A stretch of DNA of 64,000 nt from a virus: positions 62,001 through 126,000 of IMG/VR virus record IMGVR_UViG_3300048672_000970; one strand, given 5' to 3'. This document shows, in pieces, positions 23,009-31,045 of the stretch. The notes under the pieces were generated by a model. It made no database searches, was not told the origin of the DNA, and worked only from the letters and a program-made list of their open reading frames with translations. The translations under genes were made by a program, and so were the position numbers. Each line of letters opens with the position of its first letter. The stretch's first letter is position 1.

Positions 23009-23521
23009 ATGGCTTATAACGTCGATTTGTTCGGTTTTCTTAATAGCTTGTCAAAGGGTGTTAATCCGTATAGAGAGATGACGGAAATAGAACAGAAAGA
23101 ACTGCAACCAGTCATCATTTATCGATGGCTTTCCGGATGCAGTTCAGGGCATCAAGTTCAAAAACTGGCCGAGCTGAACCATTTCATTTTCACCATCTCT
23201 GATAAAGCGACTCTGTTCGATTTGATGGCCGCTGCATGCGATGGGAAAAGCTATCGGTACAAATGGATTAAACCGGCTGGCTCACAATCTGCGCCCATCT
23301 GCTTGAAAGTGATAATGACGGCTTATAATTGCAGTGAGAGGGAAGCAATCGGTTATCTTCCTAAGTTAGATGCAAATGATATCTATGAATCTGCTGAAAT
23401 GCAGGGAATGGATGATGCGACGTTAACCAAGCTTATTCAGGAGTTGAAAAATGGACATGCAAAAACTACGTTCACAGGCAGCGAGCCGACGAAACGAGCA
23501 AAGCGAACAAAAAGAGCCTGA
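23009..23521 (+). CDS. clamp loader small subunit (gp62-like)
   Basis: 170 residues. LMAAACDGKSYRYKWIKP followed by ICLKVIMTAYNCSEREAIGY matches the conserved core of T4 gp62 (M-A-x-x-GK-x-Y-x-KW ... N-x-x-x-AI-x-Y). It directly follows the gp44-like gene, as in T4. The C-terminus is basic (PTKRAKRTKRA). No good ribosome site, so coupling to the upstream gene is likely. Confidence 0.75.
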   Translation: MAYNVDLFGFLNSLSKGVNPYREMTEIEQKELQPVIIYRWLSGCSSGHQVQKLAELNHFIFTISDKATLFDLMAAACDGKSYRYKWIKPAGSQSAPICLKVIMTAYNCSEREAIGYLPKLDANDIYESAEMQGMDDATLTKLIQELKNGHAKTTFTGSEPTKRAKRTKRA

Positions 23522-24197
23522 AATTTCTGGATGGAAGTGTGAGTATTGCCAGAAATCATTTGCCCGAGAATCTACATTCATGCGGCATTCATGTCGGGAG
23601 CGTGAGCGAGCCATTGAACTGAAATCGTTTGTTGGGCAAAAAGCGTATGGGTATTATGGTGAATGGATGAAACAACGTCATCGCAGTGTTCCAAAAATAG
23701 AAACGTTTGCCACGTCGCAATACTACACGTCGTTCGTTAAATTTGCCAAATGGGCCGAGCAAGTAAATCTACCTTCAATCACTAATTACATCAAGGTGAT
23801 GATTGACCAAGGATTTGATAACCCCCACTATTGGGTTGATGCTGAACGGCATGCCATGTATCTAGAATGGTACGATAACGCAAAATCGCCCCAAGATGCA
23901 TTTGTTGATTCAATCGAGTATATTGAAAGCTACCTAGAATCCAATCATGTTACTGGCAATGTCTTTGAGCATTTAGGAATCAGAGAACTCGGCCAGCTAA
24001 TCAAGAAACGGAAAATATCTATGTGGTTTGTGTTAGCATCACCCGCCTGCAAAGATTTTATCATCCGTGCCAAATCAGACCCGGACTTTAATCAATTCAT
24101 TTCGGCATACGATGTTAACGCATGGGGAATCAGAATCAAAAATAACACAGCGATGATTAAGGAGTTTGCCGAAGTATGCAAAGCGATGAATCTGTAA
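23451..24197 (+). CDS. zinc-finger protein between clamp loader and polymerase piece
   Basis: 248 residues. Near residue 30 CEYCQKSFARESTFMRHSC has the spacing of a C2H2/C2HC zinc finger (C-x2-C-x12-H-x2-C here). The remaining 200 residues are helical and basic with no named domain. The start overlaps the clamp loader gene by about 70 bases and the end overlaps the DnaE-like piece. This position suggests a replication or late-transcription accessory role. Confidence 0.7.
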   Translation: MDMQKLRSQAASRRNEQSEQKEPEISGWKCEYCQKSFARESTFMRHSCRERERAIELKSFVGQKAYGYYGEWMKQRHRSVPKIETFATSQYYTSFVKFAKWAEQVNLPSITNYIKVMIDQGFDNPHYWVDAERHAMYLEWYDNAKSPQDAFVDSIEYIESYLESNHVTGNVFEHLGIRELGQLIKKRKISMWFVLASPACKDFIIRAKSDPDFNQFISAYDVNAWGIRIKNNTAMIKEFAEVCKAMNL

Positions 24198-24775
24198 TTT
24201 TTTCAGCCGACGTTGATATTGATACTTGTTCCTCGTTCAACGCCTCATCTTTTTTCGGATGGACGAGAGCATCAGTCATTGATGAAAATATCTCTCCGCA
24301 TCCATGCGGAGTTTATCCACAACCCATTCCGGTTGACCACTTAACGGGACTGGCGGCGATGCCATACGATTTTGCCGAGCTGGCCGGCTACAATAAAATA
24401 GATTTCCTTCATTTGGCCGTCTATGATAATTTCACATCTAGACAAGAGATTTTAGAACTGGACGCGAAAGAACCGAAATGGGAGTTACTTACGAAAGCTT
24501 CCGTCTGCCCCAAATTGTTCCAGTTGGCTAAACATCATGCGTTGCTGGCAAAAATTAAACCGACTTCGGTGTTAGAATTGGCCGATGTCCTTGCACTCAT
24601 CAGACCTGCAAAACGGCAGTACGAAGATTTGTATCTGGCGCAACGAGGGAAAATTCGACCTTTGCTCTTTTTGAAAGAATTGTCGGAAGCGTATGCATTC
24701 AAGAAATCGCACGCGATTAGCTATGCGAAAGTAATCTGTTTGCAACTGCACCTAATTGAGCTTAACAGGCTCTGA
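24176..24775 (+). CDS. DnaE-like polymerase core, C-terminal piece with catalytic residues
   Basis: 199 residues. FSADVDID near residue 9 matches the catalytic PDFDVDF of DnaE. HPCGVYPQ matches HAGGV; YNKIDFLHL matches VKFDFLGL with the catalytic Lys and third Asp; KPTSVLELADVLALIRP matches the F-x-D-x-IAL-x-RPGP block; and AYAFKKSHAISYA matches GYGFNKSHS-AYA. The loop between DVDID and HPCG is about 28 residues against roughly 90 in E. coli. With the gene at 20010 it rebuilds a PHP-less palm/fingers core. Whether it polymerises is untested. Confidence 0.75.
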   Translation: MQSDESVIFSADVDIDTCSSFNASSFFGWTRASVIDENISPHPCGVYPQPIPVDHLTGLAAMPYDFAELAGYNKIDFLHLAVYDNFTSRQEILELDAKEPKWELLTKASVCPKLFQLAKHHALLAKIKPTSVLELADVLALIRPAKRQYEDLYLAQRGKIRPLLFLKELSEAYAFKKSHAISYAKVICLQLHLIELNRL

Positions 24776-25148
24776 AAATTGCTTTACGTCTGCGAATTTT
24801 AACTTCGGTGTCAAACTCAAACTTGAACATTTTACCGTGAAAGCGATTGATGGTATGGATATCAAATGATTTGTAAATGCGGGAGGTGGCGGATGTTAAT
24901 CCTCGGCGGGAGAATTCGATTGACAGAGGATGTTTTGCTGAGTTTGTTTGTTCCCATTCTTTCGCCACTGCAATAATTTTGTGCGGGTCTAACCCTTCAG
25001 AATCGGCATAGTCGAGAATGTATGCGAACAAAACTTCATCTTTGATGTTGTCCACGATTGCCAAATACGAGTTGTTATCATGGTCGATAAAACTGAGAAT
25101 GAATTGGTTAGACTCGTCGCTCACATATACAAATTTTGAATCAATCAT
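24762..25148 (-). CDS. hypothetical protein on the minus strand
   Basis: 128 residues, alpha/beta (FVYVSDESNQFILSFIDHDN at the start), Arg/Lys-rich at the end. It is the only minus-strand gene in the replication block and has its own late promoter exactly 24 nt from the ATG with no Shine-Dalgarno sequence. It lacks the (L/I)-x-E peptide of other such genes. Function unknown. Confidence 0.65.
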   Translation of the reverse strand: MIDSKFVYVSDESNQFILSFIDHDNNSYLAIVDNIKDEVLFAYILDYADSEGLDPHKIIAVAKEWEQTNSAKHPLSIEFSRRGLTSATSRIYKSFDIHTINRFHGKMFKFEFDTEVKIRRRKAIFRAC

Positions 25149-25166
25149 CGTTTTTCACATTTTCAT

Positions 25167-25172
25167 TATTTA
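25167..25172 (-). promoter_or_regulatory. late promoter (TAAATA, minus strand)
   Basis: Reads AGTAAATAATG on the minus strand, 24 nt from the ATG. Confidence 0.6.
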
Positions 25173-25197
25173 CTTCACCAAAACAGGAGAATCCTCA

Positions 25198-26517
25198 ATG
25201 AGTAAAACCAACTTTTTTGAAATCATGCACGCTTGCGAATCCACTTCCGGGAAGGGAGCAAAGGAACGCATTCAGCAACAACTAACCCTGCTGGATGAAA
25301 CGGGCCAAAAGCTCGTAGAAGCCGCGCTAAACCCGTTTAGGACGTTTGGAGTGAAGAAGGTGAAGGTGAAAGGTTCTAACGGCTCTGGCAGCGTTCTAGA
25401 CCCCTTCCTGAGCCTTTTGGACAAGCTGGAAAAGCGAGAATTGACGGGGAATGCCGCGAAGGACAGTATCGAATCTGTACTCAGTCAATACAGTAAAGAA
25501 GAACAGAATTGGCTTATTCGAGTCATTATGAAGAATCTTCGAGCCGGTTTTACGGAGAACACTTATAACAAAGTGTTCCCGGATGCTGTCCCCGTTTTTG
25601 ATATCATGCTGGCTGATAAATATGATACGGATGAACAACTGAAACAAAACATTAAGTTCCCGGTATATGCTGAACACAAACTTGATGGGCAGCGGACAAT
25701 CGCGTTCCATTGTAATAATAACTCAACCGTGTATTATGCCCGAGGCGGCAGGCTGTCTGAACATCTGAATGGGTTGTTTGATTCGGAATTGCAACTACTG
25801 CGTGATATGTATGGATATGATATTGTCATTGACGGTGAAGTGATGGGTGAGTATTTCACCCAAACCATTAATGCCAAGAAGGGTGGTAATGACGATGCAA
25901 AACAAGCACTGGTGTTCCATGTTTTCAATATCATCCCAATGGATGAATGGAAAACTCGAAAGGTTTCTAGTAAGCTTTATGCGATGGCAACTGAACGCAA
26001 TGCCATGCTGGCCGCGCTGCATCAAGTTATGGCTCCCGCAAAATCTAAAATCGTGCCAGTAGAAGGAAAGATTGTTAACTCATTTGAAGAAGCTCAGGAA
26101 TTCTTTTCAGAAGTCATTGAATTTGCAGAAGGTCTTATCCTGAAAAATCCAATGGCTCACTATGAATTCGACCGTTCTCGTGAGTCTCGTGCGTGGATTA
26201 AATGGAAACCGTTTTTTGATGTAGACCTTGAAATCTATGATTGGTATTATGGCAATCCCGGTACTCGTCTAGAACATACTGTCGGTGGAATTAAATGCCG
26301 GGGTGCTGATGAGCATGGTAATAAAATCGATACCAATGTTGGCTCAGGTTTTTCTGATGAATTGCGTGCTGATATCCTCACCAACTTTGCTTCAAAGTAT
26401 TGCAACAAGATGGTTGAACTTCGTTACCAAGAATTGACCCTTGCTGAAAATGCATCAACCTACTCGCTCCGATTCCCGACTTTTAGAAAGATGCGTCCTG
26501 ATAAATTCGCCATGTGA
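25198..26517 (+). CDS. ATP-dependent DNA ligase
   Basis: 439 residues. AEHKLDGQR holds the lysine that is adenylated (motif I, K-x-DG); VIDGEVM is motif III; EGLILKNP is motif IV; WIKWKP is motif V. This gives a complete nucleotidyltransferase domain with a C-terminal OB fold region (YDWYYGNPGTRLEHTVGG), as in T4 gp30. It seals nicks in replication and recombination. The ATG behind CAGGAGAATCCTCA is chosen; an upstream in-frame extension has no ribosome site and overlaps the minus-strand gene. Confidence 0.9.
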   Translation: MSKTNFFEIMHACESTSGKGAKERIQQQLTLLDETGQKLVEAALNPFRTFGVKKVKVKGSNGSGSVLDPFLSLLDKLEKRELTGNAAKDSIESVLSQYSKEEQNWLIRVIMKNLRAGFTENTYNKVFPDAVPVFDIMLADKYDTDEQLKQNIKFPVYAEHKLDGQRTIAFHCNNNSTVYYARGGRLSEHLNGLFDSELQLLRDMYGYDIVIDGEVMGEYFTQTINAKKGGNDDAKQALVFHVFNIIPMDEWKTRKVSSKLYAMATERNAMLAALHQVMAPAKSKIVPVEGKIVNSFEEAQEFFSEVIEFAEGLILKNPMAHYEFDRSRESRAWIKWKPFFDVDLEIYDWYYGNPGTRLEHTVGGIKCRGADEHGNKIDTNVGSGFSDELRADILTNFASKYCNKMVELRYQELTLAENASTYSLRFPTFRKMRPDKFAM

Positions 26518-26519
26518 TG

Positions 26520-26525
26520 TAAATA
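26520..26525 (+). promoter_or_regulatory. possible late promoter (TAAATA)
   Basis: TGTAAATAG immediately after the ligase stop and 28 nt before the next ATG. Unlike other late sites it is followed by a GGGAG ribosome site. Confidence 0.45.
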
Positions 26526-26547
26526 GAGAAAACCAAATGGGAGTTAT

Positions 26548-26892
26548 ATGGAATTTGAACGTCTAGTTGAATTGGCTGGCATCAGTAACGAAGGGACATC
26601 AATCTCTGAACAAATGCTTGAAGAAGGTATCATCAGTAAGGTTGCACGGGTTGGTATCCTGATGGGTGAATCTGACGACCTTAAGACGACCGGCAAGGTG
26701 TTTTTCATCAAGAATGATAATCCGGCCGTTGAACTACTGGTACAGACACTCGGTATTCCGGGTGATGGCACCGCATTTCGTACAGGTATGCAAGGTTTCG
26801 CGTGCTATCACGAAGACCGGCAATTACTGTTTTTTGCGAAGTACAAGCGTGACCTGCCTGTGTACATTGACACGATGAATAAAAAGAAGTAA
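26548..26892 (+). CDS. hypothetical protein with possible capsid-targeting N-terminus
   Basis: 114 residues. MEFERLVE ends in L-V-E, fitting the (L/I)-x-E pattern of the other candidates, although the peptide is more acidic. The remainder is alpha/beta with a GIPGDGTAFRTGMQGF loop. Function unknown. Confidence 0.6.
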   Translation: MEFERLVELAGISNEGTSISEQMLEEGIISKVARVGILMGESDDLKTTGKVFFIKNDNPAVELLVQTLGIPGDGTAFRTGMQGFACYHEDRQLLFFAKYKRDLPVYIDTMNKKK

Positions 26893-26909
26893 GATGGTGT
26901 GATAAGTTT

Positions 26910-26935
26910 AGCCCCGGCAAAGCCGGGGCTTTTTC
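26910..26935 (+). terminator. rho-independent terminator
   Basis: AGCCCCGGC-AAA-GCCGGGGCTTTTT. Confidence 0.9.
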
Positions 26936-26963
26936 TTTAGGTGGGACAAAAGTGTAACAGTCC

Positions 26964-26992
26964 TTGACTTGCAGCCTCGTTCTTGGCACAAT
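26964..26992 (+). promoter_or_regulatory. early promoter (TTGACT-17-CACAAT)
   Basis: Preceded by AAGTGTAACAGTCC and followed by TCAATCACTGTCTATCAAG. It opens the membrane protein operon. Confidence 0.8.
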
Positions 26993-27032
26993 TCAATCAC
27001 TGTCTATCAAGTTCTCTTTTTTCGGAGCTACC

Positions 27033-27287
27033 ATGCAAGAAGTTATCGTTTATCGCAATCCGCTCGAAGCTGCGATGTGGCATGCCATCGCTAATACAGA
27101 GGCAAGCATTTGGCAGTACATTCTGTTCGGCGCACTGGTTGCTTTCATCATTCCGGTGCTGACCAATTACATTGCTGGTTGGCTCAAAATCCCGATGTAC
27201 AAGAAACAACAAATTCTGGCGAAGGGTGTTTACGTTGGCATCATTGTCGGTCTGGTAACGATGTTCATCGCCCCTTGGTTCATGTGA
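27033..27287 (+). CDS. two-helix membrane protein (84 aa)
   Basis: Hydrophobic segments at about residues 27-48 and 63-82 with a basic linker (KIPMYKKQQ). ATG follows CGGAGCTACC. Function unknown; it heads an operon of membrane proteins. Confidence 0.6.
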   Translation: MQEVIVYRNPLEAAMWHAIANTEASIWQYILFGALVAFIIPVLTNYIAGWLKIPMYKKQQILAKGVYVGIIVGLVTMFIAPWFM

Positions 27288-27296
27288 AAGGAAAAT

Positions 27297-27488
27297 ATGA
27301 ACGAAAATCAGCAAACGCTTTGTAAAGTGATTGCATACCAAATGTATGCAGCCCTGAAGAAAATTCCACCTGACAATCCGCAGCTTGCCAGTCAAATGCA
27401 GGAACTGGTGATGCGTCATTTGAATCGATTTCTGCATGGTGAGCAGGGTGGAATAGAATCAACCTGTAGTGAAGTGAAGGATTCATAA
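27297..27488 (+). CDS. small hypothetical protein (63 aa)
   Basis: Helical, with NENQQTLCKVIAYQMYAALK at the start. AAAGGAAAAT precedes the ATG. Its last base is shared with the next start. Function unknown. Confidence 0.55.
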   Translation: MNENQQTLCKVIAYQMYAALKKIPPDNPQLASQMQELVMRHLNRFLHGEQGGIESTCSEVKDS

Positions 27489-28609
27489 TGGACATGTTCC
27501 TGTGCGGAATCATTTTGCTGGTTGTAACGGGCGTTGTCGCTTTTCGAGTCAACAAGACCAGTTATGCACTGGTCGTTCCGATTTGTTTTTTCGTTGGTGG
27601 GCTGGCCCTATTGGTAATGATTTGGGGAATGAACGTATATGCTCAAGCGGCCGATGTTGAAATTTGGAATGGGATGGTGAACACTAAACACCGGGTGCAC
27701 GATAGTTATACCCGGCGTTATGACTGTAATTGCCACCAAGTTTGCTCCGGGTCTGGAAAGGATAGGTCGTGCTCAAATCGGTGTGATACCTGTACGGAAG
27801 AACATTACACGGTCAAGTGGTGGCTCAACACAACTATCGGAAAAATGTCGGTCAAAGAACTGGACAGCACTTCCCAATCCGTTTATAATGCCCCTGACCC
27901 GCAGTTGTTCATTGCCACTCAGCCCGGACAGCCAGTTGCAAAAACGCATACTTACATGAATTGGGTGAAAGCAAATGAACATTCCATTTTGAATCAACAG
28001 GCAATGGATATGTTCAAGCAGCATATCCCGCCTTACCCGAGTGGTGTGTATAACTTGTATCAAGTTGATCGTGTCCTGTGGGTGAACATGCCTGTAGTAA
28101 ATGCGCAACGGTGGAATAACGCCTTAGCAGAAATGCTGAAATTACGTGGCAATTCCGAGCAAGTGAACGTGGTACTTGTGTTTGCAAATCTGGACGATTC
28201 GATGTATAGTGAGGCACTGGAAGCCGCATGGAATCGTGCGAAAAAGAATGATGTCGTCATTGTCGTTGGTGTCACTGCAGAATTCAACGAACCGAAATGG
28301 GTGCGTGTGTTTTCGTGGACTGATGCGGCCGAATTCAAAATTATGCTCGCTGATGAATTGCTAACCACTCCGCTGAATCATGTTGACTTCATGCGTGTTA
28401 TCGGTGATAATATCGATAAGCGATTCGTTCGTAAGCAGATGAAAGATTTTGCTTACATGCAAGGGATGATTGAACTGCCCTGGTGGGCGGTCATGATTTA
28501 TCTGGCAATGCTGTGCGGTGCTGCGGTCTGGACGGTTGCATCGTATGGATACAGCGGATACAATAACCGCAAAAAGTTTTCTCCCAAGTCGTTCCGTAAC
28601 TTCCGTTGA
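27488..28609 (+). CDS. membrane protein with Cys-rich loop and TPM-like domain
   Basis: 373 residues. Two N-terminal hydrophobic segments (4-20, 27-52), then a Cys-rich loop with eight Cys (CNCHQVCSGSGKDRSC...CDTC), an alpha/beta domain (about 190-290, NVVLVFANLDDSMYSEALEA), and a C-terminal membrane helix before a basic tail. The Cys cluster may bind metal or form disulphides outside the cytoplasm. The likeness of the middle domain to TPM domains is only suggestive. It precedes the LemA-like gene. Confidence 0.6.
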   Translation: MDMFLCGIILLVVTGVVAFRVNKTSYALVVPICFFVGGLALLVMIWGMNVYAQAADVEIWNGMVNTKHRVHDSYTRRYDCNCHQVCSGSGKDRSCSNRCDTCTEEHYTVKWWLNTTIGKMSVKELDSTSQSVYNAPDPQLFIATQPGQPVAKTHTYMNWVKANEHSILNQQAMDMFKQHIPPYPSGVYNLYQVDRVLWVNMPVVNAQRWNNALAEMLKLRGNSEQVNVVLVFANLDDSMYSEALEAAWNRAKKNDVVIVVGVTAEFNEPKWVRVFSWTDAAEFKIMLADELLTTPLNHVDFMRVIGDNIDKRFVRKQMKDFAYMQGMIELPWWAVMIYLAMLCGAAVWTVASYGYSGYNNRKKFSPKSFRNFR

Positions 28610-28621
28610 AAGGAAATGAAA

Positions 28622-29170
28622 ATGTCGAAGATGATTATGATTGGTGCTGGTATTGCACTGGCAGTTGTCGCGGTCGCCGGTTATGTTGGTGCGGCCAATT
28701 CTGGCAACACCTTTGAACAGCAAATCAAGTACAAGTTCAAGGACAATGAAAACGTCCTTGCGCAGTATGGGCAAAAGATTACTGAGGCGGCGGGCGTGAC
28801 GGGGCTTGCTGCTGAAGACCTGCAAAAGACCATCAAGTCGGCCATTTCCGGCCGATACGGTGAAAACGGGTCTACTGCCGTCATGCAGATGATTACCGAA
28901 CAAAATCCGACTATCGCCCCCACGCTGTATCGCAATCTGCAAACCATGATTGCTGCCGGTCGTGACCGGTTTGAAAGTGCGCAAACGCAGCGAATGGCTA
29001 TTTGTCAAGCCTATGAAACGAAGCTTGGCACGGTTTTTGGTGGCACTATGATGCGCATTGCCGGCTATCCCCGTATTGACCTTGACAAATACTGTAAGGT
29101 CATCACTACTGTCCGAGCTGATGAAGCTTTCCGAACCGGCATTGAATCCGGCCCGTTGCTCAAGCGTTAA
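28622..29170 (+). CDS. LemA-like membrane-anchored protein
   Basis: 182 residues. An N-terminal hydrophobic segment (3-24) is followed by a helical domain resembling LemA proteins, with the conserved tail region (about 95-150). LemA proteins are often encoded beside TPM-domain proteins, as may be the case here, but their role is poorly defined. ATG follows AAAGGAAATGAAA. Confidence 0.5.
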   Translation: MSKMIMIGAGIALAVVAVAGYVGAANSGNTFEQQIKYKFKDNENVLAQYGQKITEAAGVTGLAAEDLQKTIKSAISGRYGENGSTAVMQMITEQNPTIAPTLYRNLQTMIAAGRDRFESAQTQRMAICQAYETKLGTVFGGTMMRIAGYPRIDLDKYCKVITTVRADEAFRTGIESGPLLKR

Positions 29171-29184
29171 CCCAGGAGACTAAC

Positions 29185-29379
29185 ATGTTCACGCCCGATA
29201 AGTCCCCTGAACAACGCGATAATCAGCTCGTTTCATTAAAGGCACAGCTTCATCAGGCTGAAGCCAATCTGAAGGCAGCTACCCATCCTTTCGCTATTCA
29301 AGCCTTTTCGGAACTGCGTGACATGTTGGTCAAGCGTATCACCACCATCGAAAAGACGTTTTCTAGTATTCCCAGCTAA
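29185..29379 (+). CDS. small helical protein (64 aa)
   Basis: Helical hairpin (LVSLKAQLHQAEANLKAA and ELRDMLVKRITTIEKTF). ATG behind AGGAGACTAAC. Function unknown. Confidence 0.55.
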   Translation: MFTPDKSPEQRDNQLVSLKAQLHQAEANLKAATHPFAIQAFSELRDMLVKRITTIEKTFSSIPS

Positions 29380-29382
29380 CAT

Positions 29383-29411
29383 TTGCATTCCGTTAGCGGG
29401 TATGGTAGAAT
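29383..29411 (+). promoter_or_regulatory. sigma70-like promoter (TTGCAT-17-TAGAAT)
   Basis: Good spacing and -10. It lacks the TGTAAC box and the CATCAACTT start region of the early family. Confidence 0.6.
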
Positions 29412-29436
29412 GAATTAAATTGAACGAAAGGACACT

Positions 29437-29625
29437 ATGGCACAACTCGAAATCTTTGACATCAATAACCCGGACATGTATGACGAAACCGGCGTGTTGA
29501 AGAAAGAGTATTTTGAGCATATTTTCCGATTGACCACTTTGCAACCGAGTGATGTAATTGGTAAGGTTGCTAACAGCATCTTCCAGCTTGGTGAGATTCT
29601 AAATCCTGAGCTACATACAGAATAA
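29437..29625 (+). CDS. small acidic protein (62 aa)
   Basis: 62 residues, acidic N-terminal half and helical C-terminal half. ATG behind GAAAGGACACT. Function unknown. Confidence 0.55.
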   Translation: MAQLEIFDINNPDMYDETGVLKKEYFEHIFRLTTLQPSDVIGKVANSIFQLGEILNPELHTE

Positions 29626-29647
29626 CATCTAATAAATGTTATACTAG

Positions 29648-29670
29648 GCATCGGGAGGGGTTCTCGATGC
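29648..29670 (+). promoter_or_regulatory. hairpin in the leader of the NAD gene
   Basis: GCATCG and CGATGC pair and can extend inward with G-U pairs around a GGG loop. It lies 30 bases before the nadM-like start and just after a TATACT -10-like element. It is not followed by a T run, so it is not a terminator. Confidence 0.4.
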
Positions 29671-29699
29671 TTCATTAACCCTCATTCAAGGAGTCAAGA

Positions 29700-30749
29700 A
29701 TGAAAATGAAAAAAGTAAAAGTAGTTATTGGCCGTTTTAGTGGCCTACACAATGGGCACATCAATCTACTGAATGTTGCTGCATCCGATGCTGACCTTGT
29801 GATCGTTGTTATTGGGAGTAGTTTCATCGCCCCGAATCCAAAAAATCCGTTTTCTTTTAGTGACCGGCGATACATGCTCCAAGAAGCAGTTGAAGCGATG
29901 CCATCAATGAATAACGTCGGTCTGCGAGTGGTTGGCGTTCGTGATTATGCTAACAACTCAAAGTGGATTGCCGAAACGGAACGAGTCGTCCATGAAGCCA
30001 TCACCGAATTTATGCCCGGTGAAAATCATGAAATCACACTGGTTGGATATGAGAAGGATGAAACTTCTTCTTATGTACACATGTTCAAGTGGAAGAAATA
30101 TCTGCTGTCCGACGCTGTCAATTTCAATAACCGGGTACTGTCTGCTACCGATATTCGTGAAGCACTGTTTAACGGGCAGCTAGAAAGTATCAAAGAGGGT
30201 GTGCCGGAAAGTACCTATCGGTTTCTATCCCGATATGCACAATCTGATGCGTTCAATTTGATGCGAGCTGAAAAGCAGTATTATACGGATTACCAAGCAG
30301 CGGCATCGGTGGCACCTTATCCTATCATTTACCAAACGTCTGATGCGGTGGTTGTCCAATCTGGACACATTCTACTAATCGAACGTAAGCACATTCCGGG
30401 CCAAGGACTTCTCGCGCTCCCTGGTGGATTCCTGCACACGAATGAACTGCGGATTGACGGGATGGTTCGTGAACTGCGGGAAGAAACTAGGATGAAAGTT
30501 CCCGAACCCGTTATTCGGCGGTCGGTGGTTAAATCTGAAGAATTTGAAGATCCGAATCGAAGCCTTCGGGGCCGTGTCATCACGAAAGCTTTTCTGGTAC
30601 AATTGGACGATACAAAAGACCTGCCGGCCGTCAAGGCGGCAGATGATGCAAAGAAGGCGTTTTGGTTCCCTTTGAGCCGCATTGATGAAATTCAGGACAG
30701 GTTCTTTGAAGACCATTACGACATTATCAAAACGTTGACTGGAGTCTAA
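29700..30749 (+). CDS. nadM: bifunctional NMN adenylyltransferase / Nudix hydrolase (NadM-Nudix)
   Basis: 349 residues. The N-terminal domain has GRFSGLHNGH (the nucleotidyltransferase G-x-F-x3-H-x-GH motif) and VLSATDIRE (the S/T-x-x-R motif) and would make NAD from NMN and ATP. The C-terminal domain carries a Nudix box near residue 245 (GGFLHTNELRIDGMV then RELREETRM), with Arg-Met where Gly-hydrophobic is usual. The same fusion is known from bacteria and T4-like phages. With the NAMPT gene nearby it forms a two-step nicotinamide-to-NAD route. ATG follows AAGGAGTCAAGA. Confidence 0.88.
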   Translation: MKMKKVKVVIGRFSGLHNGHINLLNVAASDADLVIVVIGSSFIAPNPKNPFSFSDRRYMLQEAVEAMPSMNNVGLRVVGVRDYANNSKWIAETERVVHEAITEFMPGENHEITLVGYEKDETSSYVHMFKWKKYLLSDAVNFNNRVLSATDIREALFNGQLESIKEGVPESTYRFLSRYAQSDAFNLMRAEKQYYTDYQAAASVAPYPIIYQTSDAVVVQSGHILLIERKHIPGQGLLALPGGFLHTNELRIDGMVRELREETRMKVPEPVIRRSVVKSEEFEDPNRSLRGRVITKAFLVQLDDTKDLPAVKAADDAKKAFWFPLSRIDEIQDRFFEDHYDIIKTLTGV

Positions 30750-30947
30750 ATGTTTTACACCTTGGTGCAAATGGCGTGCGTTTCTATCTGCTGGGCCGCC
30801 CTTTATGATAGAATGACTGAACATGAATTGCCGTTCCTTCGCAAAAGCTTTCTGGCAACGGTATTCAGTTCATTTGCACTTATCCCAATTTTCGGATGGC
30901 TGCTTGTGTGGCTGGCGATTATCGACTTGTTCGTTAAGCGCAAGTGA
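30750..30947 (+). CDS. small membrane protein between the NAD genes (65 aa)
   Basis: Two hydrophobic segments (2-20, 34-60). It starts right after the NadM-Nudix stop with GGAG at good distance. Function unknown; a transport-related role for the NAD operon is possible but unsupported. Confidence 0.6.
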   Translation: MFYTLVQMACVSICWAALYDRMTEHELPFLRKSFLATVFSSFALIPIFGWLLVWLAIIDLFVKRK

Positions 30948-30965
30948 TGGTAGTCGATTCTGAAA

Positions 30966-31013
30966 TGAACTGAGAAATCAGTTCACACCAGTTATCAAGG
31001 GGGTCTTGATAAC
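30966..31013 (+). promoter_or_regulatory. two hairpins in the NAMPT leader
   Basis: TGAACTGA-GAAA-TCAGTTCA (8 bp, GNRA-type loop) and GTTATCAAG-GGGGT-CTTGATAAC (9 bp) stand in tandem 33-80 bases before the NAMPT start. They may stabilise the mRNA or act as a control element; I do not recognise a known NAD riboswitch. Confidence 0.55.
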
Positions 31014-31045
31014 TGTTCTCTCAACTAAAGTAAAGGAGTTTTACT

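Noticed and set aside
20532-24175. Intein or intron splitting the DnaE-like gene
   Set aside because: The intervening 3.6 kb holds six independent genes with their own starts, a promoter and a terminator, and the piece ends show no intein splice motifs.
25018-25197. 60-codon N-terminal extension of the DNA ligase
   Set aside because: It lies opposite the minus-strand gene, has no ribosome site, and the family N-terminus fits the ATG at 25198.
30966-31013. NAD-I or NAD-II riboswitch before NAMPT
   Set aside because: The hairpins lack the conserved unpaired bases I associate with those classes; only a generic leader element can be claimed.
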